Positions 1 through 9,079 are shown, counted from the stretch's first letter. The stretch: 64,000 nt of DNA from Bradyrhizobium manausense (GCF_018131105.1 NZ_JAFCJI010000002.1:868001-932000), one strand, 5' to 3'. A program made the numbers and translations. The notes: generated by a model not told the origin, from the sequence alone.

Positions 1-549
1 GCCGTGCTTGTCGATGGTGAAGACGGCGAGATCGGTGACGACCATGTCGACCACGCGCTCGCCGGTGAGCGGCAGGTTGCACCTCTTCAGGAGCTTGGCG
101 CCGTCCTTGGCGGAATGCTCCATCACCACGACGACGCGCTTGACGCCGGCGACGAGGTCCATCGCGCCGCCCATGCCCTTGACCATCTTGCCGGGGATCA
201 TCCAGTTGGCGAGATCGCCGTTCTGGGCCACCTGCATGGCGCCGAGGATCGACAGATCCATATGGCCGCCGCGGATCATGCCGAAGGAATCCGCGCTGGA
301 GAAAAAGGAGGTCGAGGGCAGCTCGCTCACGGTCTGCTTGCCGGCATTGATGAGATCCGCGTCCTCTTCGCCTTCATAAGGGAACGGACCCATGCCGAGC
401 ATGCCGTTCTCGCTCTGCAGGCTGACGTCGACGCCGTCTGGGATGTAGTTCGAGACCAGCGTCGGGATGCCGATGCCGAGGTTGACGTAGTAGCCGTCAC
501 GCAATTCCTTCGCGGCGCGCGCAGCCATCTGTTCACGGGTCCAGGCCAT
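1..549 (-). CDS. scoB: 3-oxoacid CoA-transferase subunit B (3' end outside window)
   Basis: This is the B subunit of a succinyl-CoA:3-ketoacid CoA-transferase, which moves CoA between succinyl-CoA and acetoacetate (ketone body or PHB-linked carbon use) in the cytosol. The 183 codons visible begin MAWTREQMAARAAKEL and run in frame to base 1, so the C-terminus is missing. The SENGMLGMG stretch carries the conserved ENG motif whose Glu forms the glutamyl-CoA intermediate in this family. The start is supported by AGGAGAG just upstream. It follows the A subunit on the same strand with a 15-base gap, so the two are surely one operon. Confidence 0.93.
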   Translation of the reverse strand, partial: MAWTREQMAARAAKELRDGYYVNLGIGIPTLVSNYIPDGVDVSLQSENGMLGMGPFPYEGEEDADLINAGKQTVSELPSTSFFSSADSFGMIRGGHMDLSILGAMQVAQNGDLANWMIPGKMVKGMGGAMDLVAGVKRVVVVMEHSAKDGAKLLKRCNLPLTGERVVDMVVTDLAVFTIDKHG

Positions 550-564
550 ATCGCTCTCCTGATC

Positions 565-1272
565 TTAAGCTGCGGTGCGCGGGCGGGTGTTGCGGAATTC
601 GATGCGCTTCTTGTCCGTGCCGACCTCGACGATGCGCTTCACGAAAATGCCGGGCGTATGGATGTGGTCGGGATTGAGTTCACCGGCAGGAACCAGGTGC
701 TCGACCTCGGCCACCGTGACCTTGGCGGCGGTCGCCATCATCGGGTTAAAGTTGCGCGCGGTCTTGCGGTAGATGAGGTTACCTGCGGTGTCGCCCTTCC
801 AGGCATGCACGATGGCGAGGTCGGCGAACAGGCCGCGCTCCATCAGGTATTTCTCGCCGTCGAATTCCTTCACTTCCTTGCCTTCGGCGATCAGCGTGCC
901 GACGCCGGTCTTGGTGTAGAAGGCCGGGATACCGGCACCGCCGGCACGGATACGCTCGGCCAGCGTGCCCTGCGGGTTGAATTCGAGTTCCAGCTCGCCG
1001 GCGAGGAATTGCTGGGCGAACAGCTTGTTCTCGCCCACATAGGACGAGATCATCTTCTTGATCTGGCGGGTTTCCAGCAGGCGGCTGAGCCCGATGCCGT
1101 CGACGCCGGCATTGTTGGAGATCACCGTCAGACCCTTCACGCCCGAGTCGCGGATCGCATCCGACAGCGTCTCGGCGATGCCGCAGAGGCCGAAGCCACC
1201 GGACATGATCATCATGTTGTCCTTGAGAACGCCCTCAAGAGCCGACCTGGCGTCGGGATAGACCTTGTTCAT
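565..1272 (-). CDS. scoA: 3-oxoacid CoA-transferase subunit A
   Basis: This is the A subunit (235 aa, normal length) of the same CoA-transferase as the gene downstream. The N-terminal MSGGFGLCGIAE segment is the glycine-rich CoA-binding loop typical of the family, and the SNNAGVDGIGL and GGAGIPAFYTKTGVGT segments match subunit A. It is first in the operon, with promoter elements presumably in the 255 bases shared with the divergent AsmA-like gene. The substrate could be another 3-oxoacid (for example 3-oxoadipate), but the sequence reads more like the succinyl-CoA:acetoacetate type. Confidence 0.93.
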   Translation of the reverse strand: MNKVYPDARSALEGVLKDNMMIMSGGFGLCGIAETLSDAIRDSGVKGLTVISNNAGVDGIGLSRLLETRQIKKMISSYVGENKLFAQQFLAGELELEFNPQGTLAERIRAGGAGIPAFYTKTGVGTLIAEGKEVKEFDGEKYLMERGLFADLAIVHAWKGDTAGNLIYRKTARNFNPMMATAAKVTVAEVEHLVPAGELNPDHIHTPGIFVKRIVEVGTDKKRIEFRNTRPRTAA

Positions 1273-1391
1273 GCAAAAACCCTCGACTTAACCTGAGAGG
1301 CGTCGCGCCTTGTTGGCGGCGATTATTAGGCGAAATCGTCCGAAGCCGTCAATGATACGGGGTTCTCCGTTCAGGTCACCGGTGGTAGAAG

Positions 1392-1410
1392 CTGCCCACA
1401 CTGTGGGCAG
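1392..1410. promoter_or_regulatory. 19-bp perfect palindrome between divergent scoAB and AsmA-like gene
   Basis: CTGCCCACA and TGTGGGCAG are exact reverse complements around one central C. The site lies 119 bases upstream of scoA and 117 bases upstream of the AsmA-like gene, where a regulator of either could bind. No T-run follows, so a terminator is unlikely. Function is inferred from symmetry and position only. Confidence 0.4.
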
Positions 1411-1527
1411 ACCCGTCCGCGGCCTTGAAAGCGACAAGAAAACCCATCAAGTTGCGGGGGTTGGGCGTGGGGGCGCGCAGGTTTCACGTCCCGCCCTTCC
1501 GGCTCCAGCGACGAACCCGATCAGGAC

Positions 1528-3429
1528 ATGCCATTGACCATGGCCCAAGGAATGAAGCGCCTCGGGACGCCGATCGCGGCGCTGCTCGGCGTTGCGCTGA
1601 TCGCCCTGATCGCGAGCTCCTGGCTCATCAACCGCGACGCGCTGCGCAAGGCAGTGGAAGCGCAGATTCGCGACGTCACCGGACTCGAGCTCAGCGTGAC
1701 GGGCAGCATCGACATTTCCGTGCTGCCGGCGAGCTACATCTCCTTTCATGACGTCGGCCTGAAGGGCGGCGGCACCGCCGATCCCGCGCTCCATGTCGAC
1801 GTGCTCACCGCCAACCTCAGGCTCCTGCCCTTGCTGCTGCAGCGGTTCGAGATCGCGGACCTCACGCTGCTGCGGCCGCATATCCATGTCGGCCTGAAGC
1901 CGGATGGCGAGAGCAACTGGACACCTTTCATCCAGACCATTGCGCGGACGATGAAGCCCGGCGCCGACAACCAGGTGTCGTTCTCCGAGATCAGGATCCA
2001 GGATGGCGTGCTCAATTACGAGGACGTCGCCACACACGCCGCCGAGACACTCGAGGACATCGACCTGTCGCTGGCCTGGCCCTCGATCTCGCGCTCCTTC
2101 GCCGCGACCGGCCAGTTCGACTGGCGCGGCGAGCGCGTCGACGGCTCGATCAGCTTTGCCGATTTCGTCGCGGCCCTCTCCGGCGACCGTTCGGGATTGA
2201 AGGCGCGAATCGTCAGCGCCCCGCTGAAGCTTGCCTTCGACGGCAGCGTCGCCAACCGCACCAGCCCGATGATGGAAGGCACGCTCACCATCGACAGCCC
2301 GTCGCTGCGCAACGCGCTGCGCTGGACCGGGCAACCGCAGCCCGGCAGCGGCGGCTTCGGCCGCTTCGCGTTGAAGGCGCGCGCCAATGTCGTCGGCGCC
2401 TCGATCGCGCTGACCAACGTCAATCTCGAACTCGACGGCAATGCCGCCGAGGGCGTGATGACCTACGCCAATAACGGCCGGCAGACCCTGCAGGCGACGC
2501 TCGCCGCCGACGCGCTCGACTTCACGCCTTACATCTCCACATTCCGCCTGCTCGCGAGCGGCGCGCGCGACTGGAACAGGCAGCTGTTCGATCTCAACGG
2601 ATTGTCGAGCACCGACCTCGACATGCGCCTGTCGGCGGCCAAGCTGACGGTCGGCGCGACCAAGCTCGGCCGCACTGCGATCGGCGCCAATTTGCGCAAC
2701 GGCACGCTGGCGCTCTCGGTCGGCGAGGCGCAGGTCTATGGCGGTATCGCCAAGGGCTCGTTCGGCATCTCGCGTGCCGATGCCGTCGCCGACATCAAGG
2801 CGCAACTCCAGTTCACCGACGTCGACCTCCAGGCCTGCGCCTCCGAATTGTTCGGTCTCAACAAGCTGTCCGGCCGCGGCAACATCAACGTGTCGCTCGT
2901 CGCCTCCGGCTCGAGCCCGTTCGGCCTGGTGCAGTCGCTCGACGGCACGGCCACCGTGACAGGCCACGACGGCGCGATCGCGGGCTTCAATGCCGAGCAG
3001 TTGCTGAAGCGGCTCGAGCGCCGGCCGCTGTCCGGCGGCGGCAACTTCCGCAACGGCTCGACGCCCTACGACAATCTCACCATCGCGGTGAAATTCGCCG
3101 ACGGCATAGCCACTGCCGAGGACATTCGCATCGAGGGGCCGGCTGCGAAGATCACGCTGACCGGCACCGCGTCGGTGCCGACGCGCGAATACGACATGAA
3201 GGGCGTCGCGAGCCTCAACACGACGTCCGGCTTTCAACTGCCCTTCATGGTGCAGGGTCCCTGGGACGATCCGCTGATCTTCCCAGACCCCGAGGCCCTG
3301 ATCCGCCAGTCCCCTGCCGCATCTCCTTTCCTCGACCTCTTGAAGCAGCGCATCACCGGCGGAAAGCGCCAGGCGCCGGAGGGATCGCCGACGGCGGAGA
3401 ACGCGAAGGACAGCGCGAAGTCCAATTAG
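1528..3429 (+). CDS. AsmA family protein
   Basis: This 633-aa protein has one N-terminal membrane helix (about residues 13-31, IAALLGVALIALIASSWLI) followed by a large region of AsmA-type beta-strand repeats, including ISFHDVGLKG near residue 72 and a C-terminal domain around residues 430-590 (LSGRGNINVSLVASG, TVTGHDGAIAGFNAEQLL). AsmA-like proteins sit in the inner membrane, face the periplasm and are linked to outer-membrane lipid and protein homeostasis. The Ser/Lys-rich tail is probably disordered. The ATG at 1528 has AGGA close upstream; ATGs at 1540 and 1552 are alternatives. It stands alone, divergent from scoAB. Confidence 0.85.
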   Translation: MPLTMAQGMKRLGTPIAALLGVALIALIASSWLINRDALRKAVEAQIRDVTGLELSVTGSIDISVLPASYISFHDVGLKGGGTADPALHVDVLTANLRLLPLLLQRFEIADLTLLRPHIHVGLKPDGESNWTPFIQTIARTMKPGADNQVSFSEIRIQDGVLNYEDVATHAAETLEDIDLSLAWPSISRSFAATGQFDWRGERVDGSISFADFVAALSGDRSGLKARIVSAPLKLAFDGSVANRTSPMMEGTLTIDSPSLRNALRWTGQPQPGSGGFGRFALKARANVVGASIALTNVNLELDGNAAEGVMTYANNGRQTLQATLAADALDFTPYISTFRLLASGARDWNRQLFDLNGLSSTDLDMRLSAAKLTVGATKLGRTAIGANLRNGTLALSVGEAQVYGGIAKGSFGISRADAVADIKAQLQFTDVDLQACASELFGLNKLSGRGNINVSLVASGSSPFGLVQSLDGTATVTGHDGAIAGFNAEQLLKRLERRPLSGGGNFRNGSTPYDNLTIAVKFADGIATAEDIRIEGPAAKITLTGTASVPTREYDMKGVASLNTTSGFQLPFMVQGPWDDPLIFPDPEALIRQSPAASPFLDLLKQRITGGKRQAPEGSPTAENAKDSAKSN

Positions 3430-3578
3430 GACGGCGTCAACCGATCACGCGAATTGATCGGGGCGAATTGATGCGGTGATTGGATCGATGCACGCGTTAA
3501 GCATCCCCGAGAGCCCGATACCCCTCGACCTAGGTCTGACAACATGCCGCTAGATCGGATAGCGGCCATGGGCTAGTG

Positions 3579-3598
3579 TTTTATCCGACCGGTTAAAA
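3579..3598. promoter_or_regulatory. 20-bp near-perfect dyad before the sugar ABC operon
   Basis: TTTTATCCG and CGGTTAAAA (8 of 9 positions symmetric) flank a 2-base centre. The dyad ends 26 bases before the GTG start of the binding-protein gene, a common place for a repressor operator of a sugar uptake operon. No regulator gene is next to it. Assignment rests on symmetry and position. Confidence 0.35.
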
Positions 3599-3624
3599 AC
3601 TCCGGCCGTTTGAGGGAGAAAAAC

Positions 3625-5010
3625 GTGAGATCCAAGGTTATTGGCGCAGTGTCACTGGCGGTCGCTGCAGTTGGGCTGTTCGCCGCCGCTGCACCCGCCT
3701 TTGCGCAACAGAAGACGATTACGGTCTGGTGGGGCAAGGGCTTCTACCGCTCCGAAGACGACGCACTGCTTGAGACGATCAAGAAGTTCGAAGCCAAGAC
3801 CGGCATCAAGGTCGAATTGTCGCAGTACGCGATTCAGGACATGATTCCGAAGACGGTCGCTGCGCTCGATGCAGGCACCGTGCCCGACGTCGCCTACTCC
3901 GACACTTACGACGTCCAGGCGCAGGGCAAATGGGCCTTTGAGGGTAAGCTCGAAAATCTCAACGACGTCATGGAGCCGATCAAGGATCGGTTTGCGCAAA
4001 ACACGCTGGATGCGTCGATCCTCTACAACGACGTCACCAAGAAAAAGGCCTATTACGGCTTCCCGCTGAAGCAGCAGAGCATGCACGTCCAGATCTGGAA
4101 GGACATGCTCGAGAAGGCCGGCTTCAAGCAGAGCGACATCCCGAACGACTGGGCGGGCTACTGGACGTTCTGGTGCGACAAGGTGCAGCCGGGCATCCGC
4201 AAGGCCACCGGCCAGCGCATCTATGCTGTCGGACAGCCGATGGGCGTGGAATCCACCGACGCGTTCCAGTCGTTCTACACCTTCATGGACGCCTACCACG
4301 TCAAGCTGGTCGACGACGACGGCAAGCTCACGGTCGACGACCCCAAGGTGCGTGACGGCCTGATTCACGCGCTGAAGGACTACACCGACACCTACATCAA
4401 GGGCTGCACCCCGCCGTCCTCCACGACCTGGAAGGATCCGGACAACAACGTCGCCTTCCACAACAAGACGATCGTGATGACCCACAATTTCACGATCTCG
4501 ATCGCGGCGAAGTGGTACGAGGACTCGCAGAACCAGGCGCTCACGCAGGAACAGCGCGACGCCGGCAAGAAGGCCTATGGCGAGGACATCATCACCGCGT
4601 CCTTCCCGAAGGCGCCGGATGGTTCGACCATCCGCTACCGCTCCGACGTCAAGACCGGACTGGTCTTCACCGCGGCCAAGAACAAGGCCGAGGCCAAGCA
4701 GTTCATCAGCTTCCTGCTCGAGGAAGACAATGTCCGGCCGTATATCGAGGGCGCGCTCGGCCGCTGGTTCCCGGTAACCAAGGCGAGCCAGGAGAGTCCG
4801 TTCTGGCAGTCCGACAGGCACCGCAAGGCGGTTTATGCCCAGTTCAAGGGCGGCACCGCGCCGTTCGACTTCACCAAGAACTGGAAGTTCACGATCCTCA
4901 ACAACGAGAACGTCTGGGCCAAGGCGATGAACCGGGTCGTCAGCGAGAAGATCCCGGTCGACAAGGCCGTCGACGAGCTGATCGCCCGCATCAAGCAGGT
5001 TGCAGGCTAA
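3625..5010 (+). CDS. Sugar ABC transporter, periplasmic binding protein (family 1)
   Basis: This is a periplasmic solute-binding protein for an ABC sugar importer. The GTG at 3625 has AGGGAG six bases upstream and begins MRSKVIGAVSL, a clean Sec signal peptide ending APAFAQQ. An in-frame TTG at 3610 would only add five residues. The mature protein (about 435 aa) begins KTITVWWGKGFY, typical of the extracellular solute-binding family 1. The substrate cannot be read from the sequence; a carbohydrate or polyol is most likely given the two carbohydrate-type permeases downstream. Two hairpins separate it from the permeases, which commonly keeps binding-protein mRNA more abundant. Confidence 0.9.
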   Translation: MRSKVIGAVSLAVAAVGLFAAAAPAFAQQKTITVWWGKGFYRSEDDALLETIKKFEAKTGIKVELSQYAIQDMIPKTVAALDAGTVPDVAYSDTYDVQAQGKWAFEGKLENLNDVMEPIKDRFAQNTLDASILYNDVTKKKAYYGFPLKQQSMHVQIWKDMLEKAGFKQSDIPNDWAGYWTFWCDKVQPGIRKATGQRIYAVGQPMGVESTDAFQSFYTFMDAYHVKLVDDDGKLTVDDPKVRDGLIHALKDYTDTYIKGCTPPSSTTWKDPDNNVAFHNKTIVMTHNFTISIAAKWYEDSQNQALTQEQRDAGKKAYGEDIITASFPKAPDGSTIRYRSDVKTGLVFTAAKNKAEAKQFISFLLEEDNVRPYIEGALGRWFPVTKASQESPFWQSDRHRKAVYAQFKGGTAPFDFTKNWKFTILNNENVWAKAMNRVVSEKIPVDKAVDELIARIKQVAG

Positions 5011-5022
5011 GTACTCTTTCTT

Positions 5023-5048
5023 CCTCTCCTCGCTAGCGCGGGGAGAGG
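5023..5048 (+). other. Intercistronic hairpin after binding-protein gene
   Basis: CCTCTCC pairs with GGAGAGG across a loop that itself holds the small palindrome CGCTAGCG. There is no U-run after it, so it looks more like an mRNA-stabilising or attenuating structure than a strong terminator. Confidence 0.45.
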
Positions 5049-5062
5049 CAAAACGCTAAACA

Positions 5063-5083
5063 CCGGCCGCCTCGTGCGGCCGG
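5063..5083 (+). other. Second intercistronic GC-rich hairpin
   Basis: CCGGCCGC and GCGGCCGG are perfect 8-base arms around CTCGT. With the hairpin at 5023-5048 it fills the 98-base gap between binding protein and first permease. No U-run follows. Confidence 0.5.
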
Positions 5084-5108
5084 AAGTCCTTTCAAAGAGT
5101 CCCAAAGA

Positions 5109-5981
5109 ATGGCGATCACGCTCTCTGGCGATCAGTCGATCCCCGCTCCACCCCTAACGTCGCGGCTGACCACGGCGCAGGTCTGGGGCATCGTCCTGCT
5201 CGCCCCATATCTGCTCGTCTTCCTCGCTTTCGTCGTCTATCCCGTCGGCTACGGATTGTGGCTGGCGCGAGCGCCGTCGAACTATGTCGCGCTCTATAAC
5301 GACCCGATCTTCGCCCGCGCCGCGGTCAACACGCTGATCTTCCTGGTCATCGGCATCAACATCAAGATGGTGATCGCGCTGTTCCTGTCCGGCTTCTTCG
5401 CTCAGCAGCGGACCTGGATCAAATGGCTTTCGGTGATCTTCATCCTGCCCTGGGCTGTGCCGTCGATCCCGACCATCCTGTCGGTGCGTTTCATGCTCAA
5501 TCCCGAATGGGGCGTGATCAACCACCTCATCTTCTCTTTTACCGGCGATGACGGCCCGAACTGGCTGAACGACCCGACCGTGGCGCTCTCCATGGCCATC
5601 GGCGTGCACATCTGGAAATCGCTGCCGTTCTGGACGCTGATCCTGATCACCGGGCGCCTTGCAATCGCGCAAGACCTGTTCGAGGCCGCCGAAGTCGACG
5701 GCGCCAACTGGTGGCAGAAATTCCGCTTCATCACCTGGCCGTCAATGCAGACGCTCTACATCACCTGCACGCTGCTCTCGATGATCTGGACGCTCGGCGA
5801 CTTCAACAGCGTCTATCTGCTCACCGGCGGTGGTCCGGCCGACCTCACGCATGTGCTGTCGACGCTCGGCATCCGCTATCTCCGGCTCGACCAGCTCTCG
5901 CTCGCGATGGCTTCCATCGTTTGTGCGATGCCGTTCGTCCTGCCGCTCGTGTATTTCATGATGAAACGGTTGTCGCGATGA
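5109..5981 (+). CDS. Sugar ABC transporter permease 1 (MalF/UgpA type)
   Basis: This 290-aa inner-membrane permease has about six helices, starting near residue 30 (GIVLLAPYLLVFLAFVVYP). The EAAEVDGANWWQKFRFITWP segment holds the cytoplasmic EAA loop that docks the ATPase. The length and the N-terminal LAPYLLVFLAFVVYP motif fit carbohydrate permeases of the MalF/UgpA class. Its stop overlaps the next start as ATGA, so translation of the two permeases is coupled. Confidence 0.9.
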   Translation: MAITLSGDQSIPAPPLTSRLTTAQVWGIVLLAPYLLVFLAFVVYPVGYGLWLARAPSNYVALYNDPIFARAAVNTLIFLVIGINIKMVIALFLSGFFAQQRTWIKWLSVIFILPWAVPSIPTILSVRFMLNPEWGVINHLIFSFTGDDGPNWLNDPTVALSMAIGVHIWKSLPFWTLILITGRLAIAQDLFEAAEVDGANWWQKFRFITWPSMQTLYITCTLLSMIWTLGDFNSVYLLTGGGPADLTHVLSTLGIRYLRLDQLSLAMASIVCAMPFVLPLVYFMMKRLSR

Positions 5982-6844
5982 AGCTTCCCGGCGTAAGCGA
6001 ATTTTCCTGGCGCGACGTCGCGACCGAGGCGCGGCTCCTGCTGATCGGTATTCCCGTCTTCCTGTGGACGATGATTCCGATCTACCACATGTTCCTGTTC
6101 GCGATTTCCCCAAAGGAAGACGCGTTCTCGGGCAAGCTGTGGCCGGACCATCCGACGCTCCACAACTTCGAGATCGTGTTCAAGCAACAGCACTACTTCC
6201 TGCGCGACTTCTACGTCCAGTTCTGGAATTCTGTGGTGATCGCCGCCGCGGTCGGCGCGCTGACCCTGGTCATCGCGACTGCCGCGGCGTTCTCGATCTC
6301 GCGGCTGAAGGTACCGGGCGGGCGCATGGTGCTGAACCTCGCGCTGTTCACCTACTTCATTCCGGCGGCGTTCCTCGCCGTGCCGATGTACCGAACCATG
6401 GGCAATTACGGACTGCTCAATAATCGCTGGTCGCTGATCCTGGCGATGGTGACGATTGCCAGTCCTTACGCGATCTGGGTGCTGAAGCAGGCTTCAGACA
6501 AGCTACCGGTCGAGCTCGACGAGGCCGCGGTGATGGACGGCGCCACCACGCTGCAGATCTTCCGTCTGGTCTATTTGCCGCTGATGATGCCCTCGCTGGT
6601 CGCGATCGGCACCTATGCGGTGCTGCTCGCGTGGAACGAGTATCTCTATGCGTTCCTGCTGCTCTCGAACGACCAGGACATCACGCTTCCTGTCGCGCTC
6701 GGCAACTTCCTTGCCGCCGACGACTCGCCATGGGAGCTGCTGATGACCACCGGCTTCATCTACGCGCTGCCGCCGGCCGCGGTCTATTACGCCTTCCGCC
6801 GCTACATGGTGGGCGGGCTTACTGCGGGCGCGGTGAAGTCCTAA
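5978..6844 (+). CDS. Sugar ABC transporter permease 2 (MalG/UgpE type)
   Basis: This 288-aa inner-membrane permease starts at the ATG overlapping the previous stop (MKLPGVSEFSWRDVATEA). It carries the EAA loop (DEAAVMDGATTLQIFRLVYLP) and ends YMVGGLTAGAVKS, the C-terminal hallmark of MalG-type permeases. A longer open frame upstream to 5711 lies wholly inside permease 1 and is not real coding. No ATPase gene follows; the operon ends here, so the importer must use an ATPase encoded elsewhere. Its last four bases overlap the end of the convergent DUF6622 gene. Confidence 0.9.
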   Translation: MKLPGVSEFSWRDVATEARLLLIGIPVFLWTMIPIYHMFLFAISPKEDAFSGKLWPDHPTLHNFEIVFKQQHYFLRDFYVQFWNSVVIAAAVGALTLVIATAAAFSISRLKVPGGRMVLNLALFTYFIPAAFLAVPMYRTMGNYGLLNNRWSLILAMVTIASPYAIWVLKQASDKLPVELDEAAVMDGATTLQIFRLVYLPLMMPSLVAIGTYAVLLAWNEYLYAFLLLSNDQDITLPVALGNFLAADDSPWELLMTTGFIYALPPAAVYYAFRRYMVGGLTAGAVKS

Positions 6845-7341
6845 ACATCCTCGGCGCGCTTCCTGCGATACGCCAGCAGCAGCGCGATCATCGAACCGAA
6901 GAAGTAACCGGCGGTCGCGCCAGAGATGGCGCGGCCGACGATGAAAGCCACCGCGCGATCGTCGGCATCGATCGCCGAAATCACGCTCACCGTGTACTGC
7001 AGAGTGAACACGACGAGATTACGGATCAGCGCGAACGCGCTGCCTGGTCGAATGATCTCTCCGGTCTTGTGATCGACATCGAACGGCCGTGGTGTCAACA
7101 CGCCGAGGGGCAGCAACGCCAACGCGGCCGCGATCCAGGCGAGTAGCGGCCAGGCGCTGTCCTGATGCCCGAATCCGATCCGCGAGATTCCCCAGACGAT
7201 GAAAACGACCGGCACGATCAGTGCGCGCCAGATCGGGACCGTGCGCGGCTGCATCGCCTTGATGCCCTGCCAGACCAGATAGGCAAGCAATACCCAGACC
7301 CAGGGCGGGGTGTGGACCAGGATCTGATAGGCGAATGTCAT
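6841..7341 (-). CDS. DUF6622-type membrane protein
   Basis: This 166-aa polytopic protein (about four to five helices, beginning HTPPWVWVLLAYLVWQGIK) resembles the DUF6622 family, whose function is unknown. It ends in a short Arg/Lys-rich cytoplasmic tail (YRRKRAEDV). It sits immediately downstream of potI on the same strand (12-base gap) and may be co-transcribed, although nothing suggests a role in transport. Its stop overlaps the convergent permease gene by four bases. Confidence 0.75.
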   Translation of the reverse strand: MTFAYQILVHTPPWVWVLLAYLVWQGIKAMQPRTVPIWRALIVPVVFIVWGISRIGFGHQDSAWPLLAWIAAALALLPLGVLTPRPFDVDHKTGEIIRPGSAFALIRNLVVFTLQYTVSVISAIDADDRAVAFIVGRAISGATAGYFFGSMIALLLAYRRKRAEDV

Positions 7342-7353
7342 GACCCGTCCTCC

Positions 7354-8166
7354 CTAGAGCGGCGCCGCGCTCTCGCCCTGCGAACTCGACAGTTTCGATG
7401 CGAGCGACGCGACGACAATGACCCCCGCGATCAGCGCGATCACCAGCGTGCAGATCGCATTGATCTCCGGTTTTACACCCAGCCGCACCTCGGAATAGAT
7501 CCGGATCGGCAGGGTTGCCGAGCCGGGCCCCGTGGTGAAGCTCGCGATCACGAGATCGTCGAGCGAGAGCGTGAAGGCGAGCATCCATCCGGCAACGATC
7601 GCCGGCGCGATCAGCGGCAGCGTCACCGACAGGAAAGCGCGGACCGGGGCGCAGCCGAGGTCCATGGCCGCCTCCTCCAGCGAGCGATCGAGCGAGCCGA
7701 GCCGGGACTGCACGACCACCGTGACGAAGCACATCGTCAGCGTGGTGTGGGCGATCGTCACCGTCCAGAAGCCGCGCTCGGCATTCAGCGCGACGAACAG
7801 CAGGAGCAGCGACAATCCAGCGATCACCTCCGGCATCACCAGCGGCGCATAGAGCATCCCGGAGAACAGCGTGCGGCCGTGAAAGCGCTCGCCGCGCGAC
7901 AGCGCCACCGCGGCGAGCGTGCCGAGCAGCGTGGCGATGGTCGCGGAGGAAACCGCGACCCGCAGGCTCATCCAGGCCGCCTCGATCATGGCACGATCGG
8001 CAAAGAACTCGTGATACCAGCGCAGCGACCAGCCGCCCCACACCGTCACCAGCCGAGAGGCGTTGAAGGAATAGATCACGAGAATGAGGATCGGCAGATA
8101 AAGGAAGGCGAGCCCCAACGCGATCGAGACAATATTGAAACGGGACAGGCGGGAGACTTTGCGCAT
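7354..8166 (-). CDS. potI: Polyamine-type ABC transporter permease (PotI-like)
   Basis: This 270-aa permease starts MRKVSRLSRFNIVSIALGL; the ATG at 8166 has GGTGAG upstream and lies one base after the potH stop. A longer open frame to 8262 reads low-complexity Cys-rich sequence and is out. Six helices are visible, with the EAA loop EEAAMDLGCAPVRAFLSVTLP and the SLDDLVIASFTTGPGSATLP segment typical of PotI/PotC. It pairs with potH to form the channel for spermidine or putrescine uptake, though substrates of Pot-like systems vary. Confidence 0.88.
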   Translation of the reverse strand: MRKVSRLSRFNIVSIALGLAFLYLPILILVIYSFNASRLVTVWGGWSLRWYHEFFADRAMIEAAWMSLRVAVSSATIATLLGTLAAVALSRGERFHGRTLFSGMLYAPLVMPEVIAGLSLLLLFVALNAERGFWTVTIAHTTLTMCFVTVVVQSRLGSLDRSLEEAAMDLGCAPVRAFLSVTLPLIAPAIVAGWMLAFTLSLDDLVIASFTTGPGSATLPIRIYSEVRLGVKPEINAICTLVIALIAGVIVVASLASKLSSSQGESAAPL

Positions 8167-8167
8167 C

Positions 8168-9079
8168 TCACCGTTCCTCCAGTTGCCGGCGCTGCAGCCG
8201 CTCATAGAGCAGTAGCGGCAGCAACAGCACCACGAGCAGCACGATCGCCGAAGCGGAGGCAACCGGCCAGTCCTTGTTGGTGAAGAATTCGAGCCACAGC
8301 GTCTGGCCGATCATCAGCGAGTCGGAGCCGGCGAGAAGGTCCGGGATCACGAACTCACCTACGATCGGGATAAAGCACAGGAGCACGCCGGCGCCGACGC
8401 CGGGCAGCGACAGCGGGAAGGTGACGAGCCAGAACACCTGCCAGGGCGGCGCGCCGAGATCGCTGGCGGCTTCCTCAAGCGTCGGCTCCATCTTGGCGAG
8501 CGTGGCGTAGAGCGGCAGGATCATGAACGGCAGATAGGAATAGACGATGCCGATATACATCGCGGTGTCGGTGGAGAGCCACACCACGGGCTCGCTGACC
8601 AGATGCAGCGCCAGCAGGATCTGGTTGAGCAGGCCATCATGCTGGAGGATGTTGATCCAGGCATAGATGCGGATCAGGAACGAGGTCCAGAACGGCACGA
8701 TCACCAGCACCATCGCCACCGCCTGCCAGCGCTTCGGCAGCCGCGCCATGCCATAGGCGATGGGATAGCCGATCAGCAGCAGCAATGCGGTCGCCGTGAG
8801 GGCGACGGTCAGGCTGCGCAGATAAGCGAACACGTAGAGATCGTCAGAGGCGATCAGCTTGAAATTGTCGATCGAGAGCGCGGCAAAGGCCGCCTGGATC
8901 GCCGTCCATCCCGCCGTCAAGTCGAACACCGGCTCGTAAGGCGGCTGCGCGATCGCGGTCTGCGACAGGCTGATCTTCAGCACGAAGCCGAACGGCACAA
9001 GGAAGAACAGCACCATCCAGACATACGGTGCGATCGCGGCAAAGCGCGCCGGCCGCGCAAAGATCCGGCGCGCGCTCAT
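8168..9079 (-). CDS. potH: Polyamine-type ABC transporter permease (PotH-like)
   Basis: This 303-aa inner-membrane permease has a short cytoplasmic N-terminus, then APYVWMVLFFLVPFGFVLKIS as helix 1. The EEAASDLGAPPWQVFWLVTFP EAA loop and the IVGEFVIPDLLAGSDSLMIG segment match PotH/PotB. Its ATG overlaps the potG stop (ATGA), so the ATPase and permease are translationally coupled. Confidence 0.9.
   Translation of the reverse strand: MSARRIFARPARFAAIAPYVWMVLFFLVPFGFVLKISLSQTAIAQPPYEPVFDLTAGWTAIQAAFAALSIDNFKLIASDDLYVFAYLRSLTVALTATALLLLIGYPIAYGMARLPKRWQAVAMVLVIVPFWTSFLIRIYAWINILQHDGLLNQILLALHLVSEPVVWLSTDTAMYIGIVYSYLPFMILPLYATLAKMEPTLEEAASDLGAPPWQVFWLVTFPLSLPGVGAGVLLCFIPIVGEFVIPDLLAGSDSLMIGQTLWLEFFTNKDWPVASASAIVLLVVLLLPLLLYERLQRRQLEER

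Noticed and set aside
4..1296. A 430-aa open frame on the plus strand
   Set aside because: It runs antisense to scoAB, whose products are clearly recognised. Long antisense frames are expected in such GC-rich DNA.
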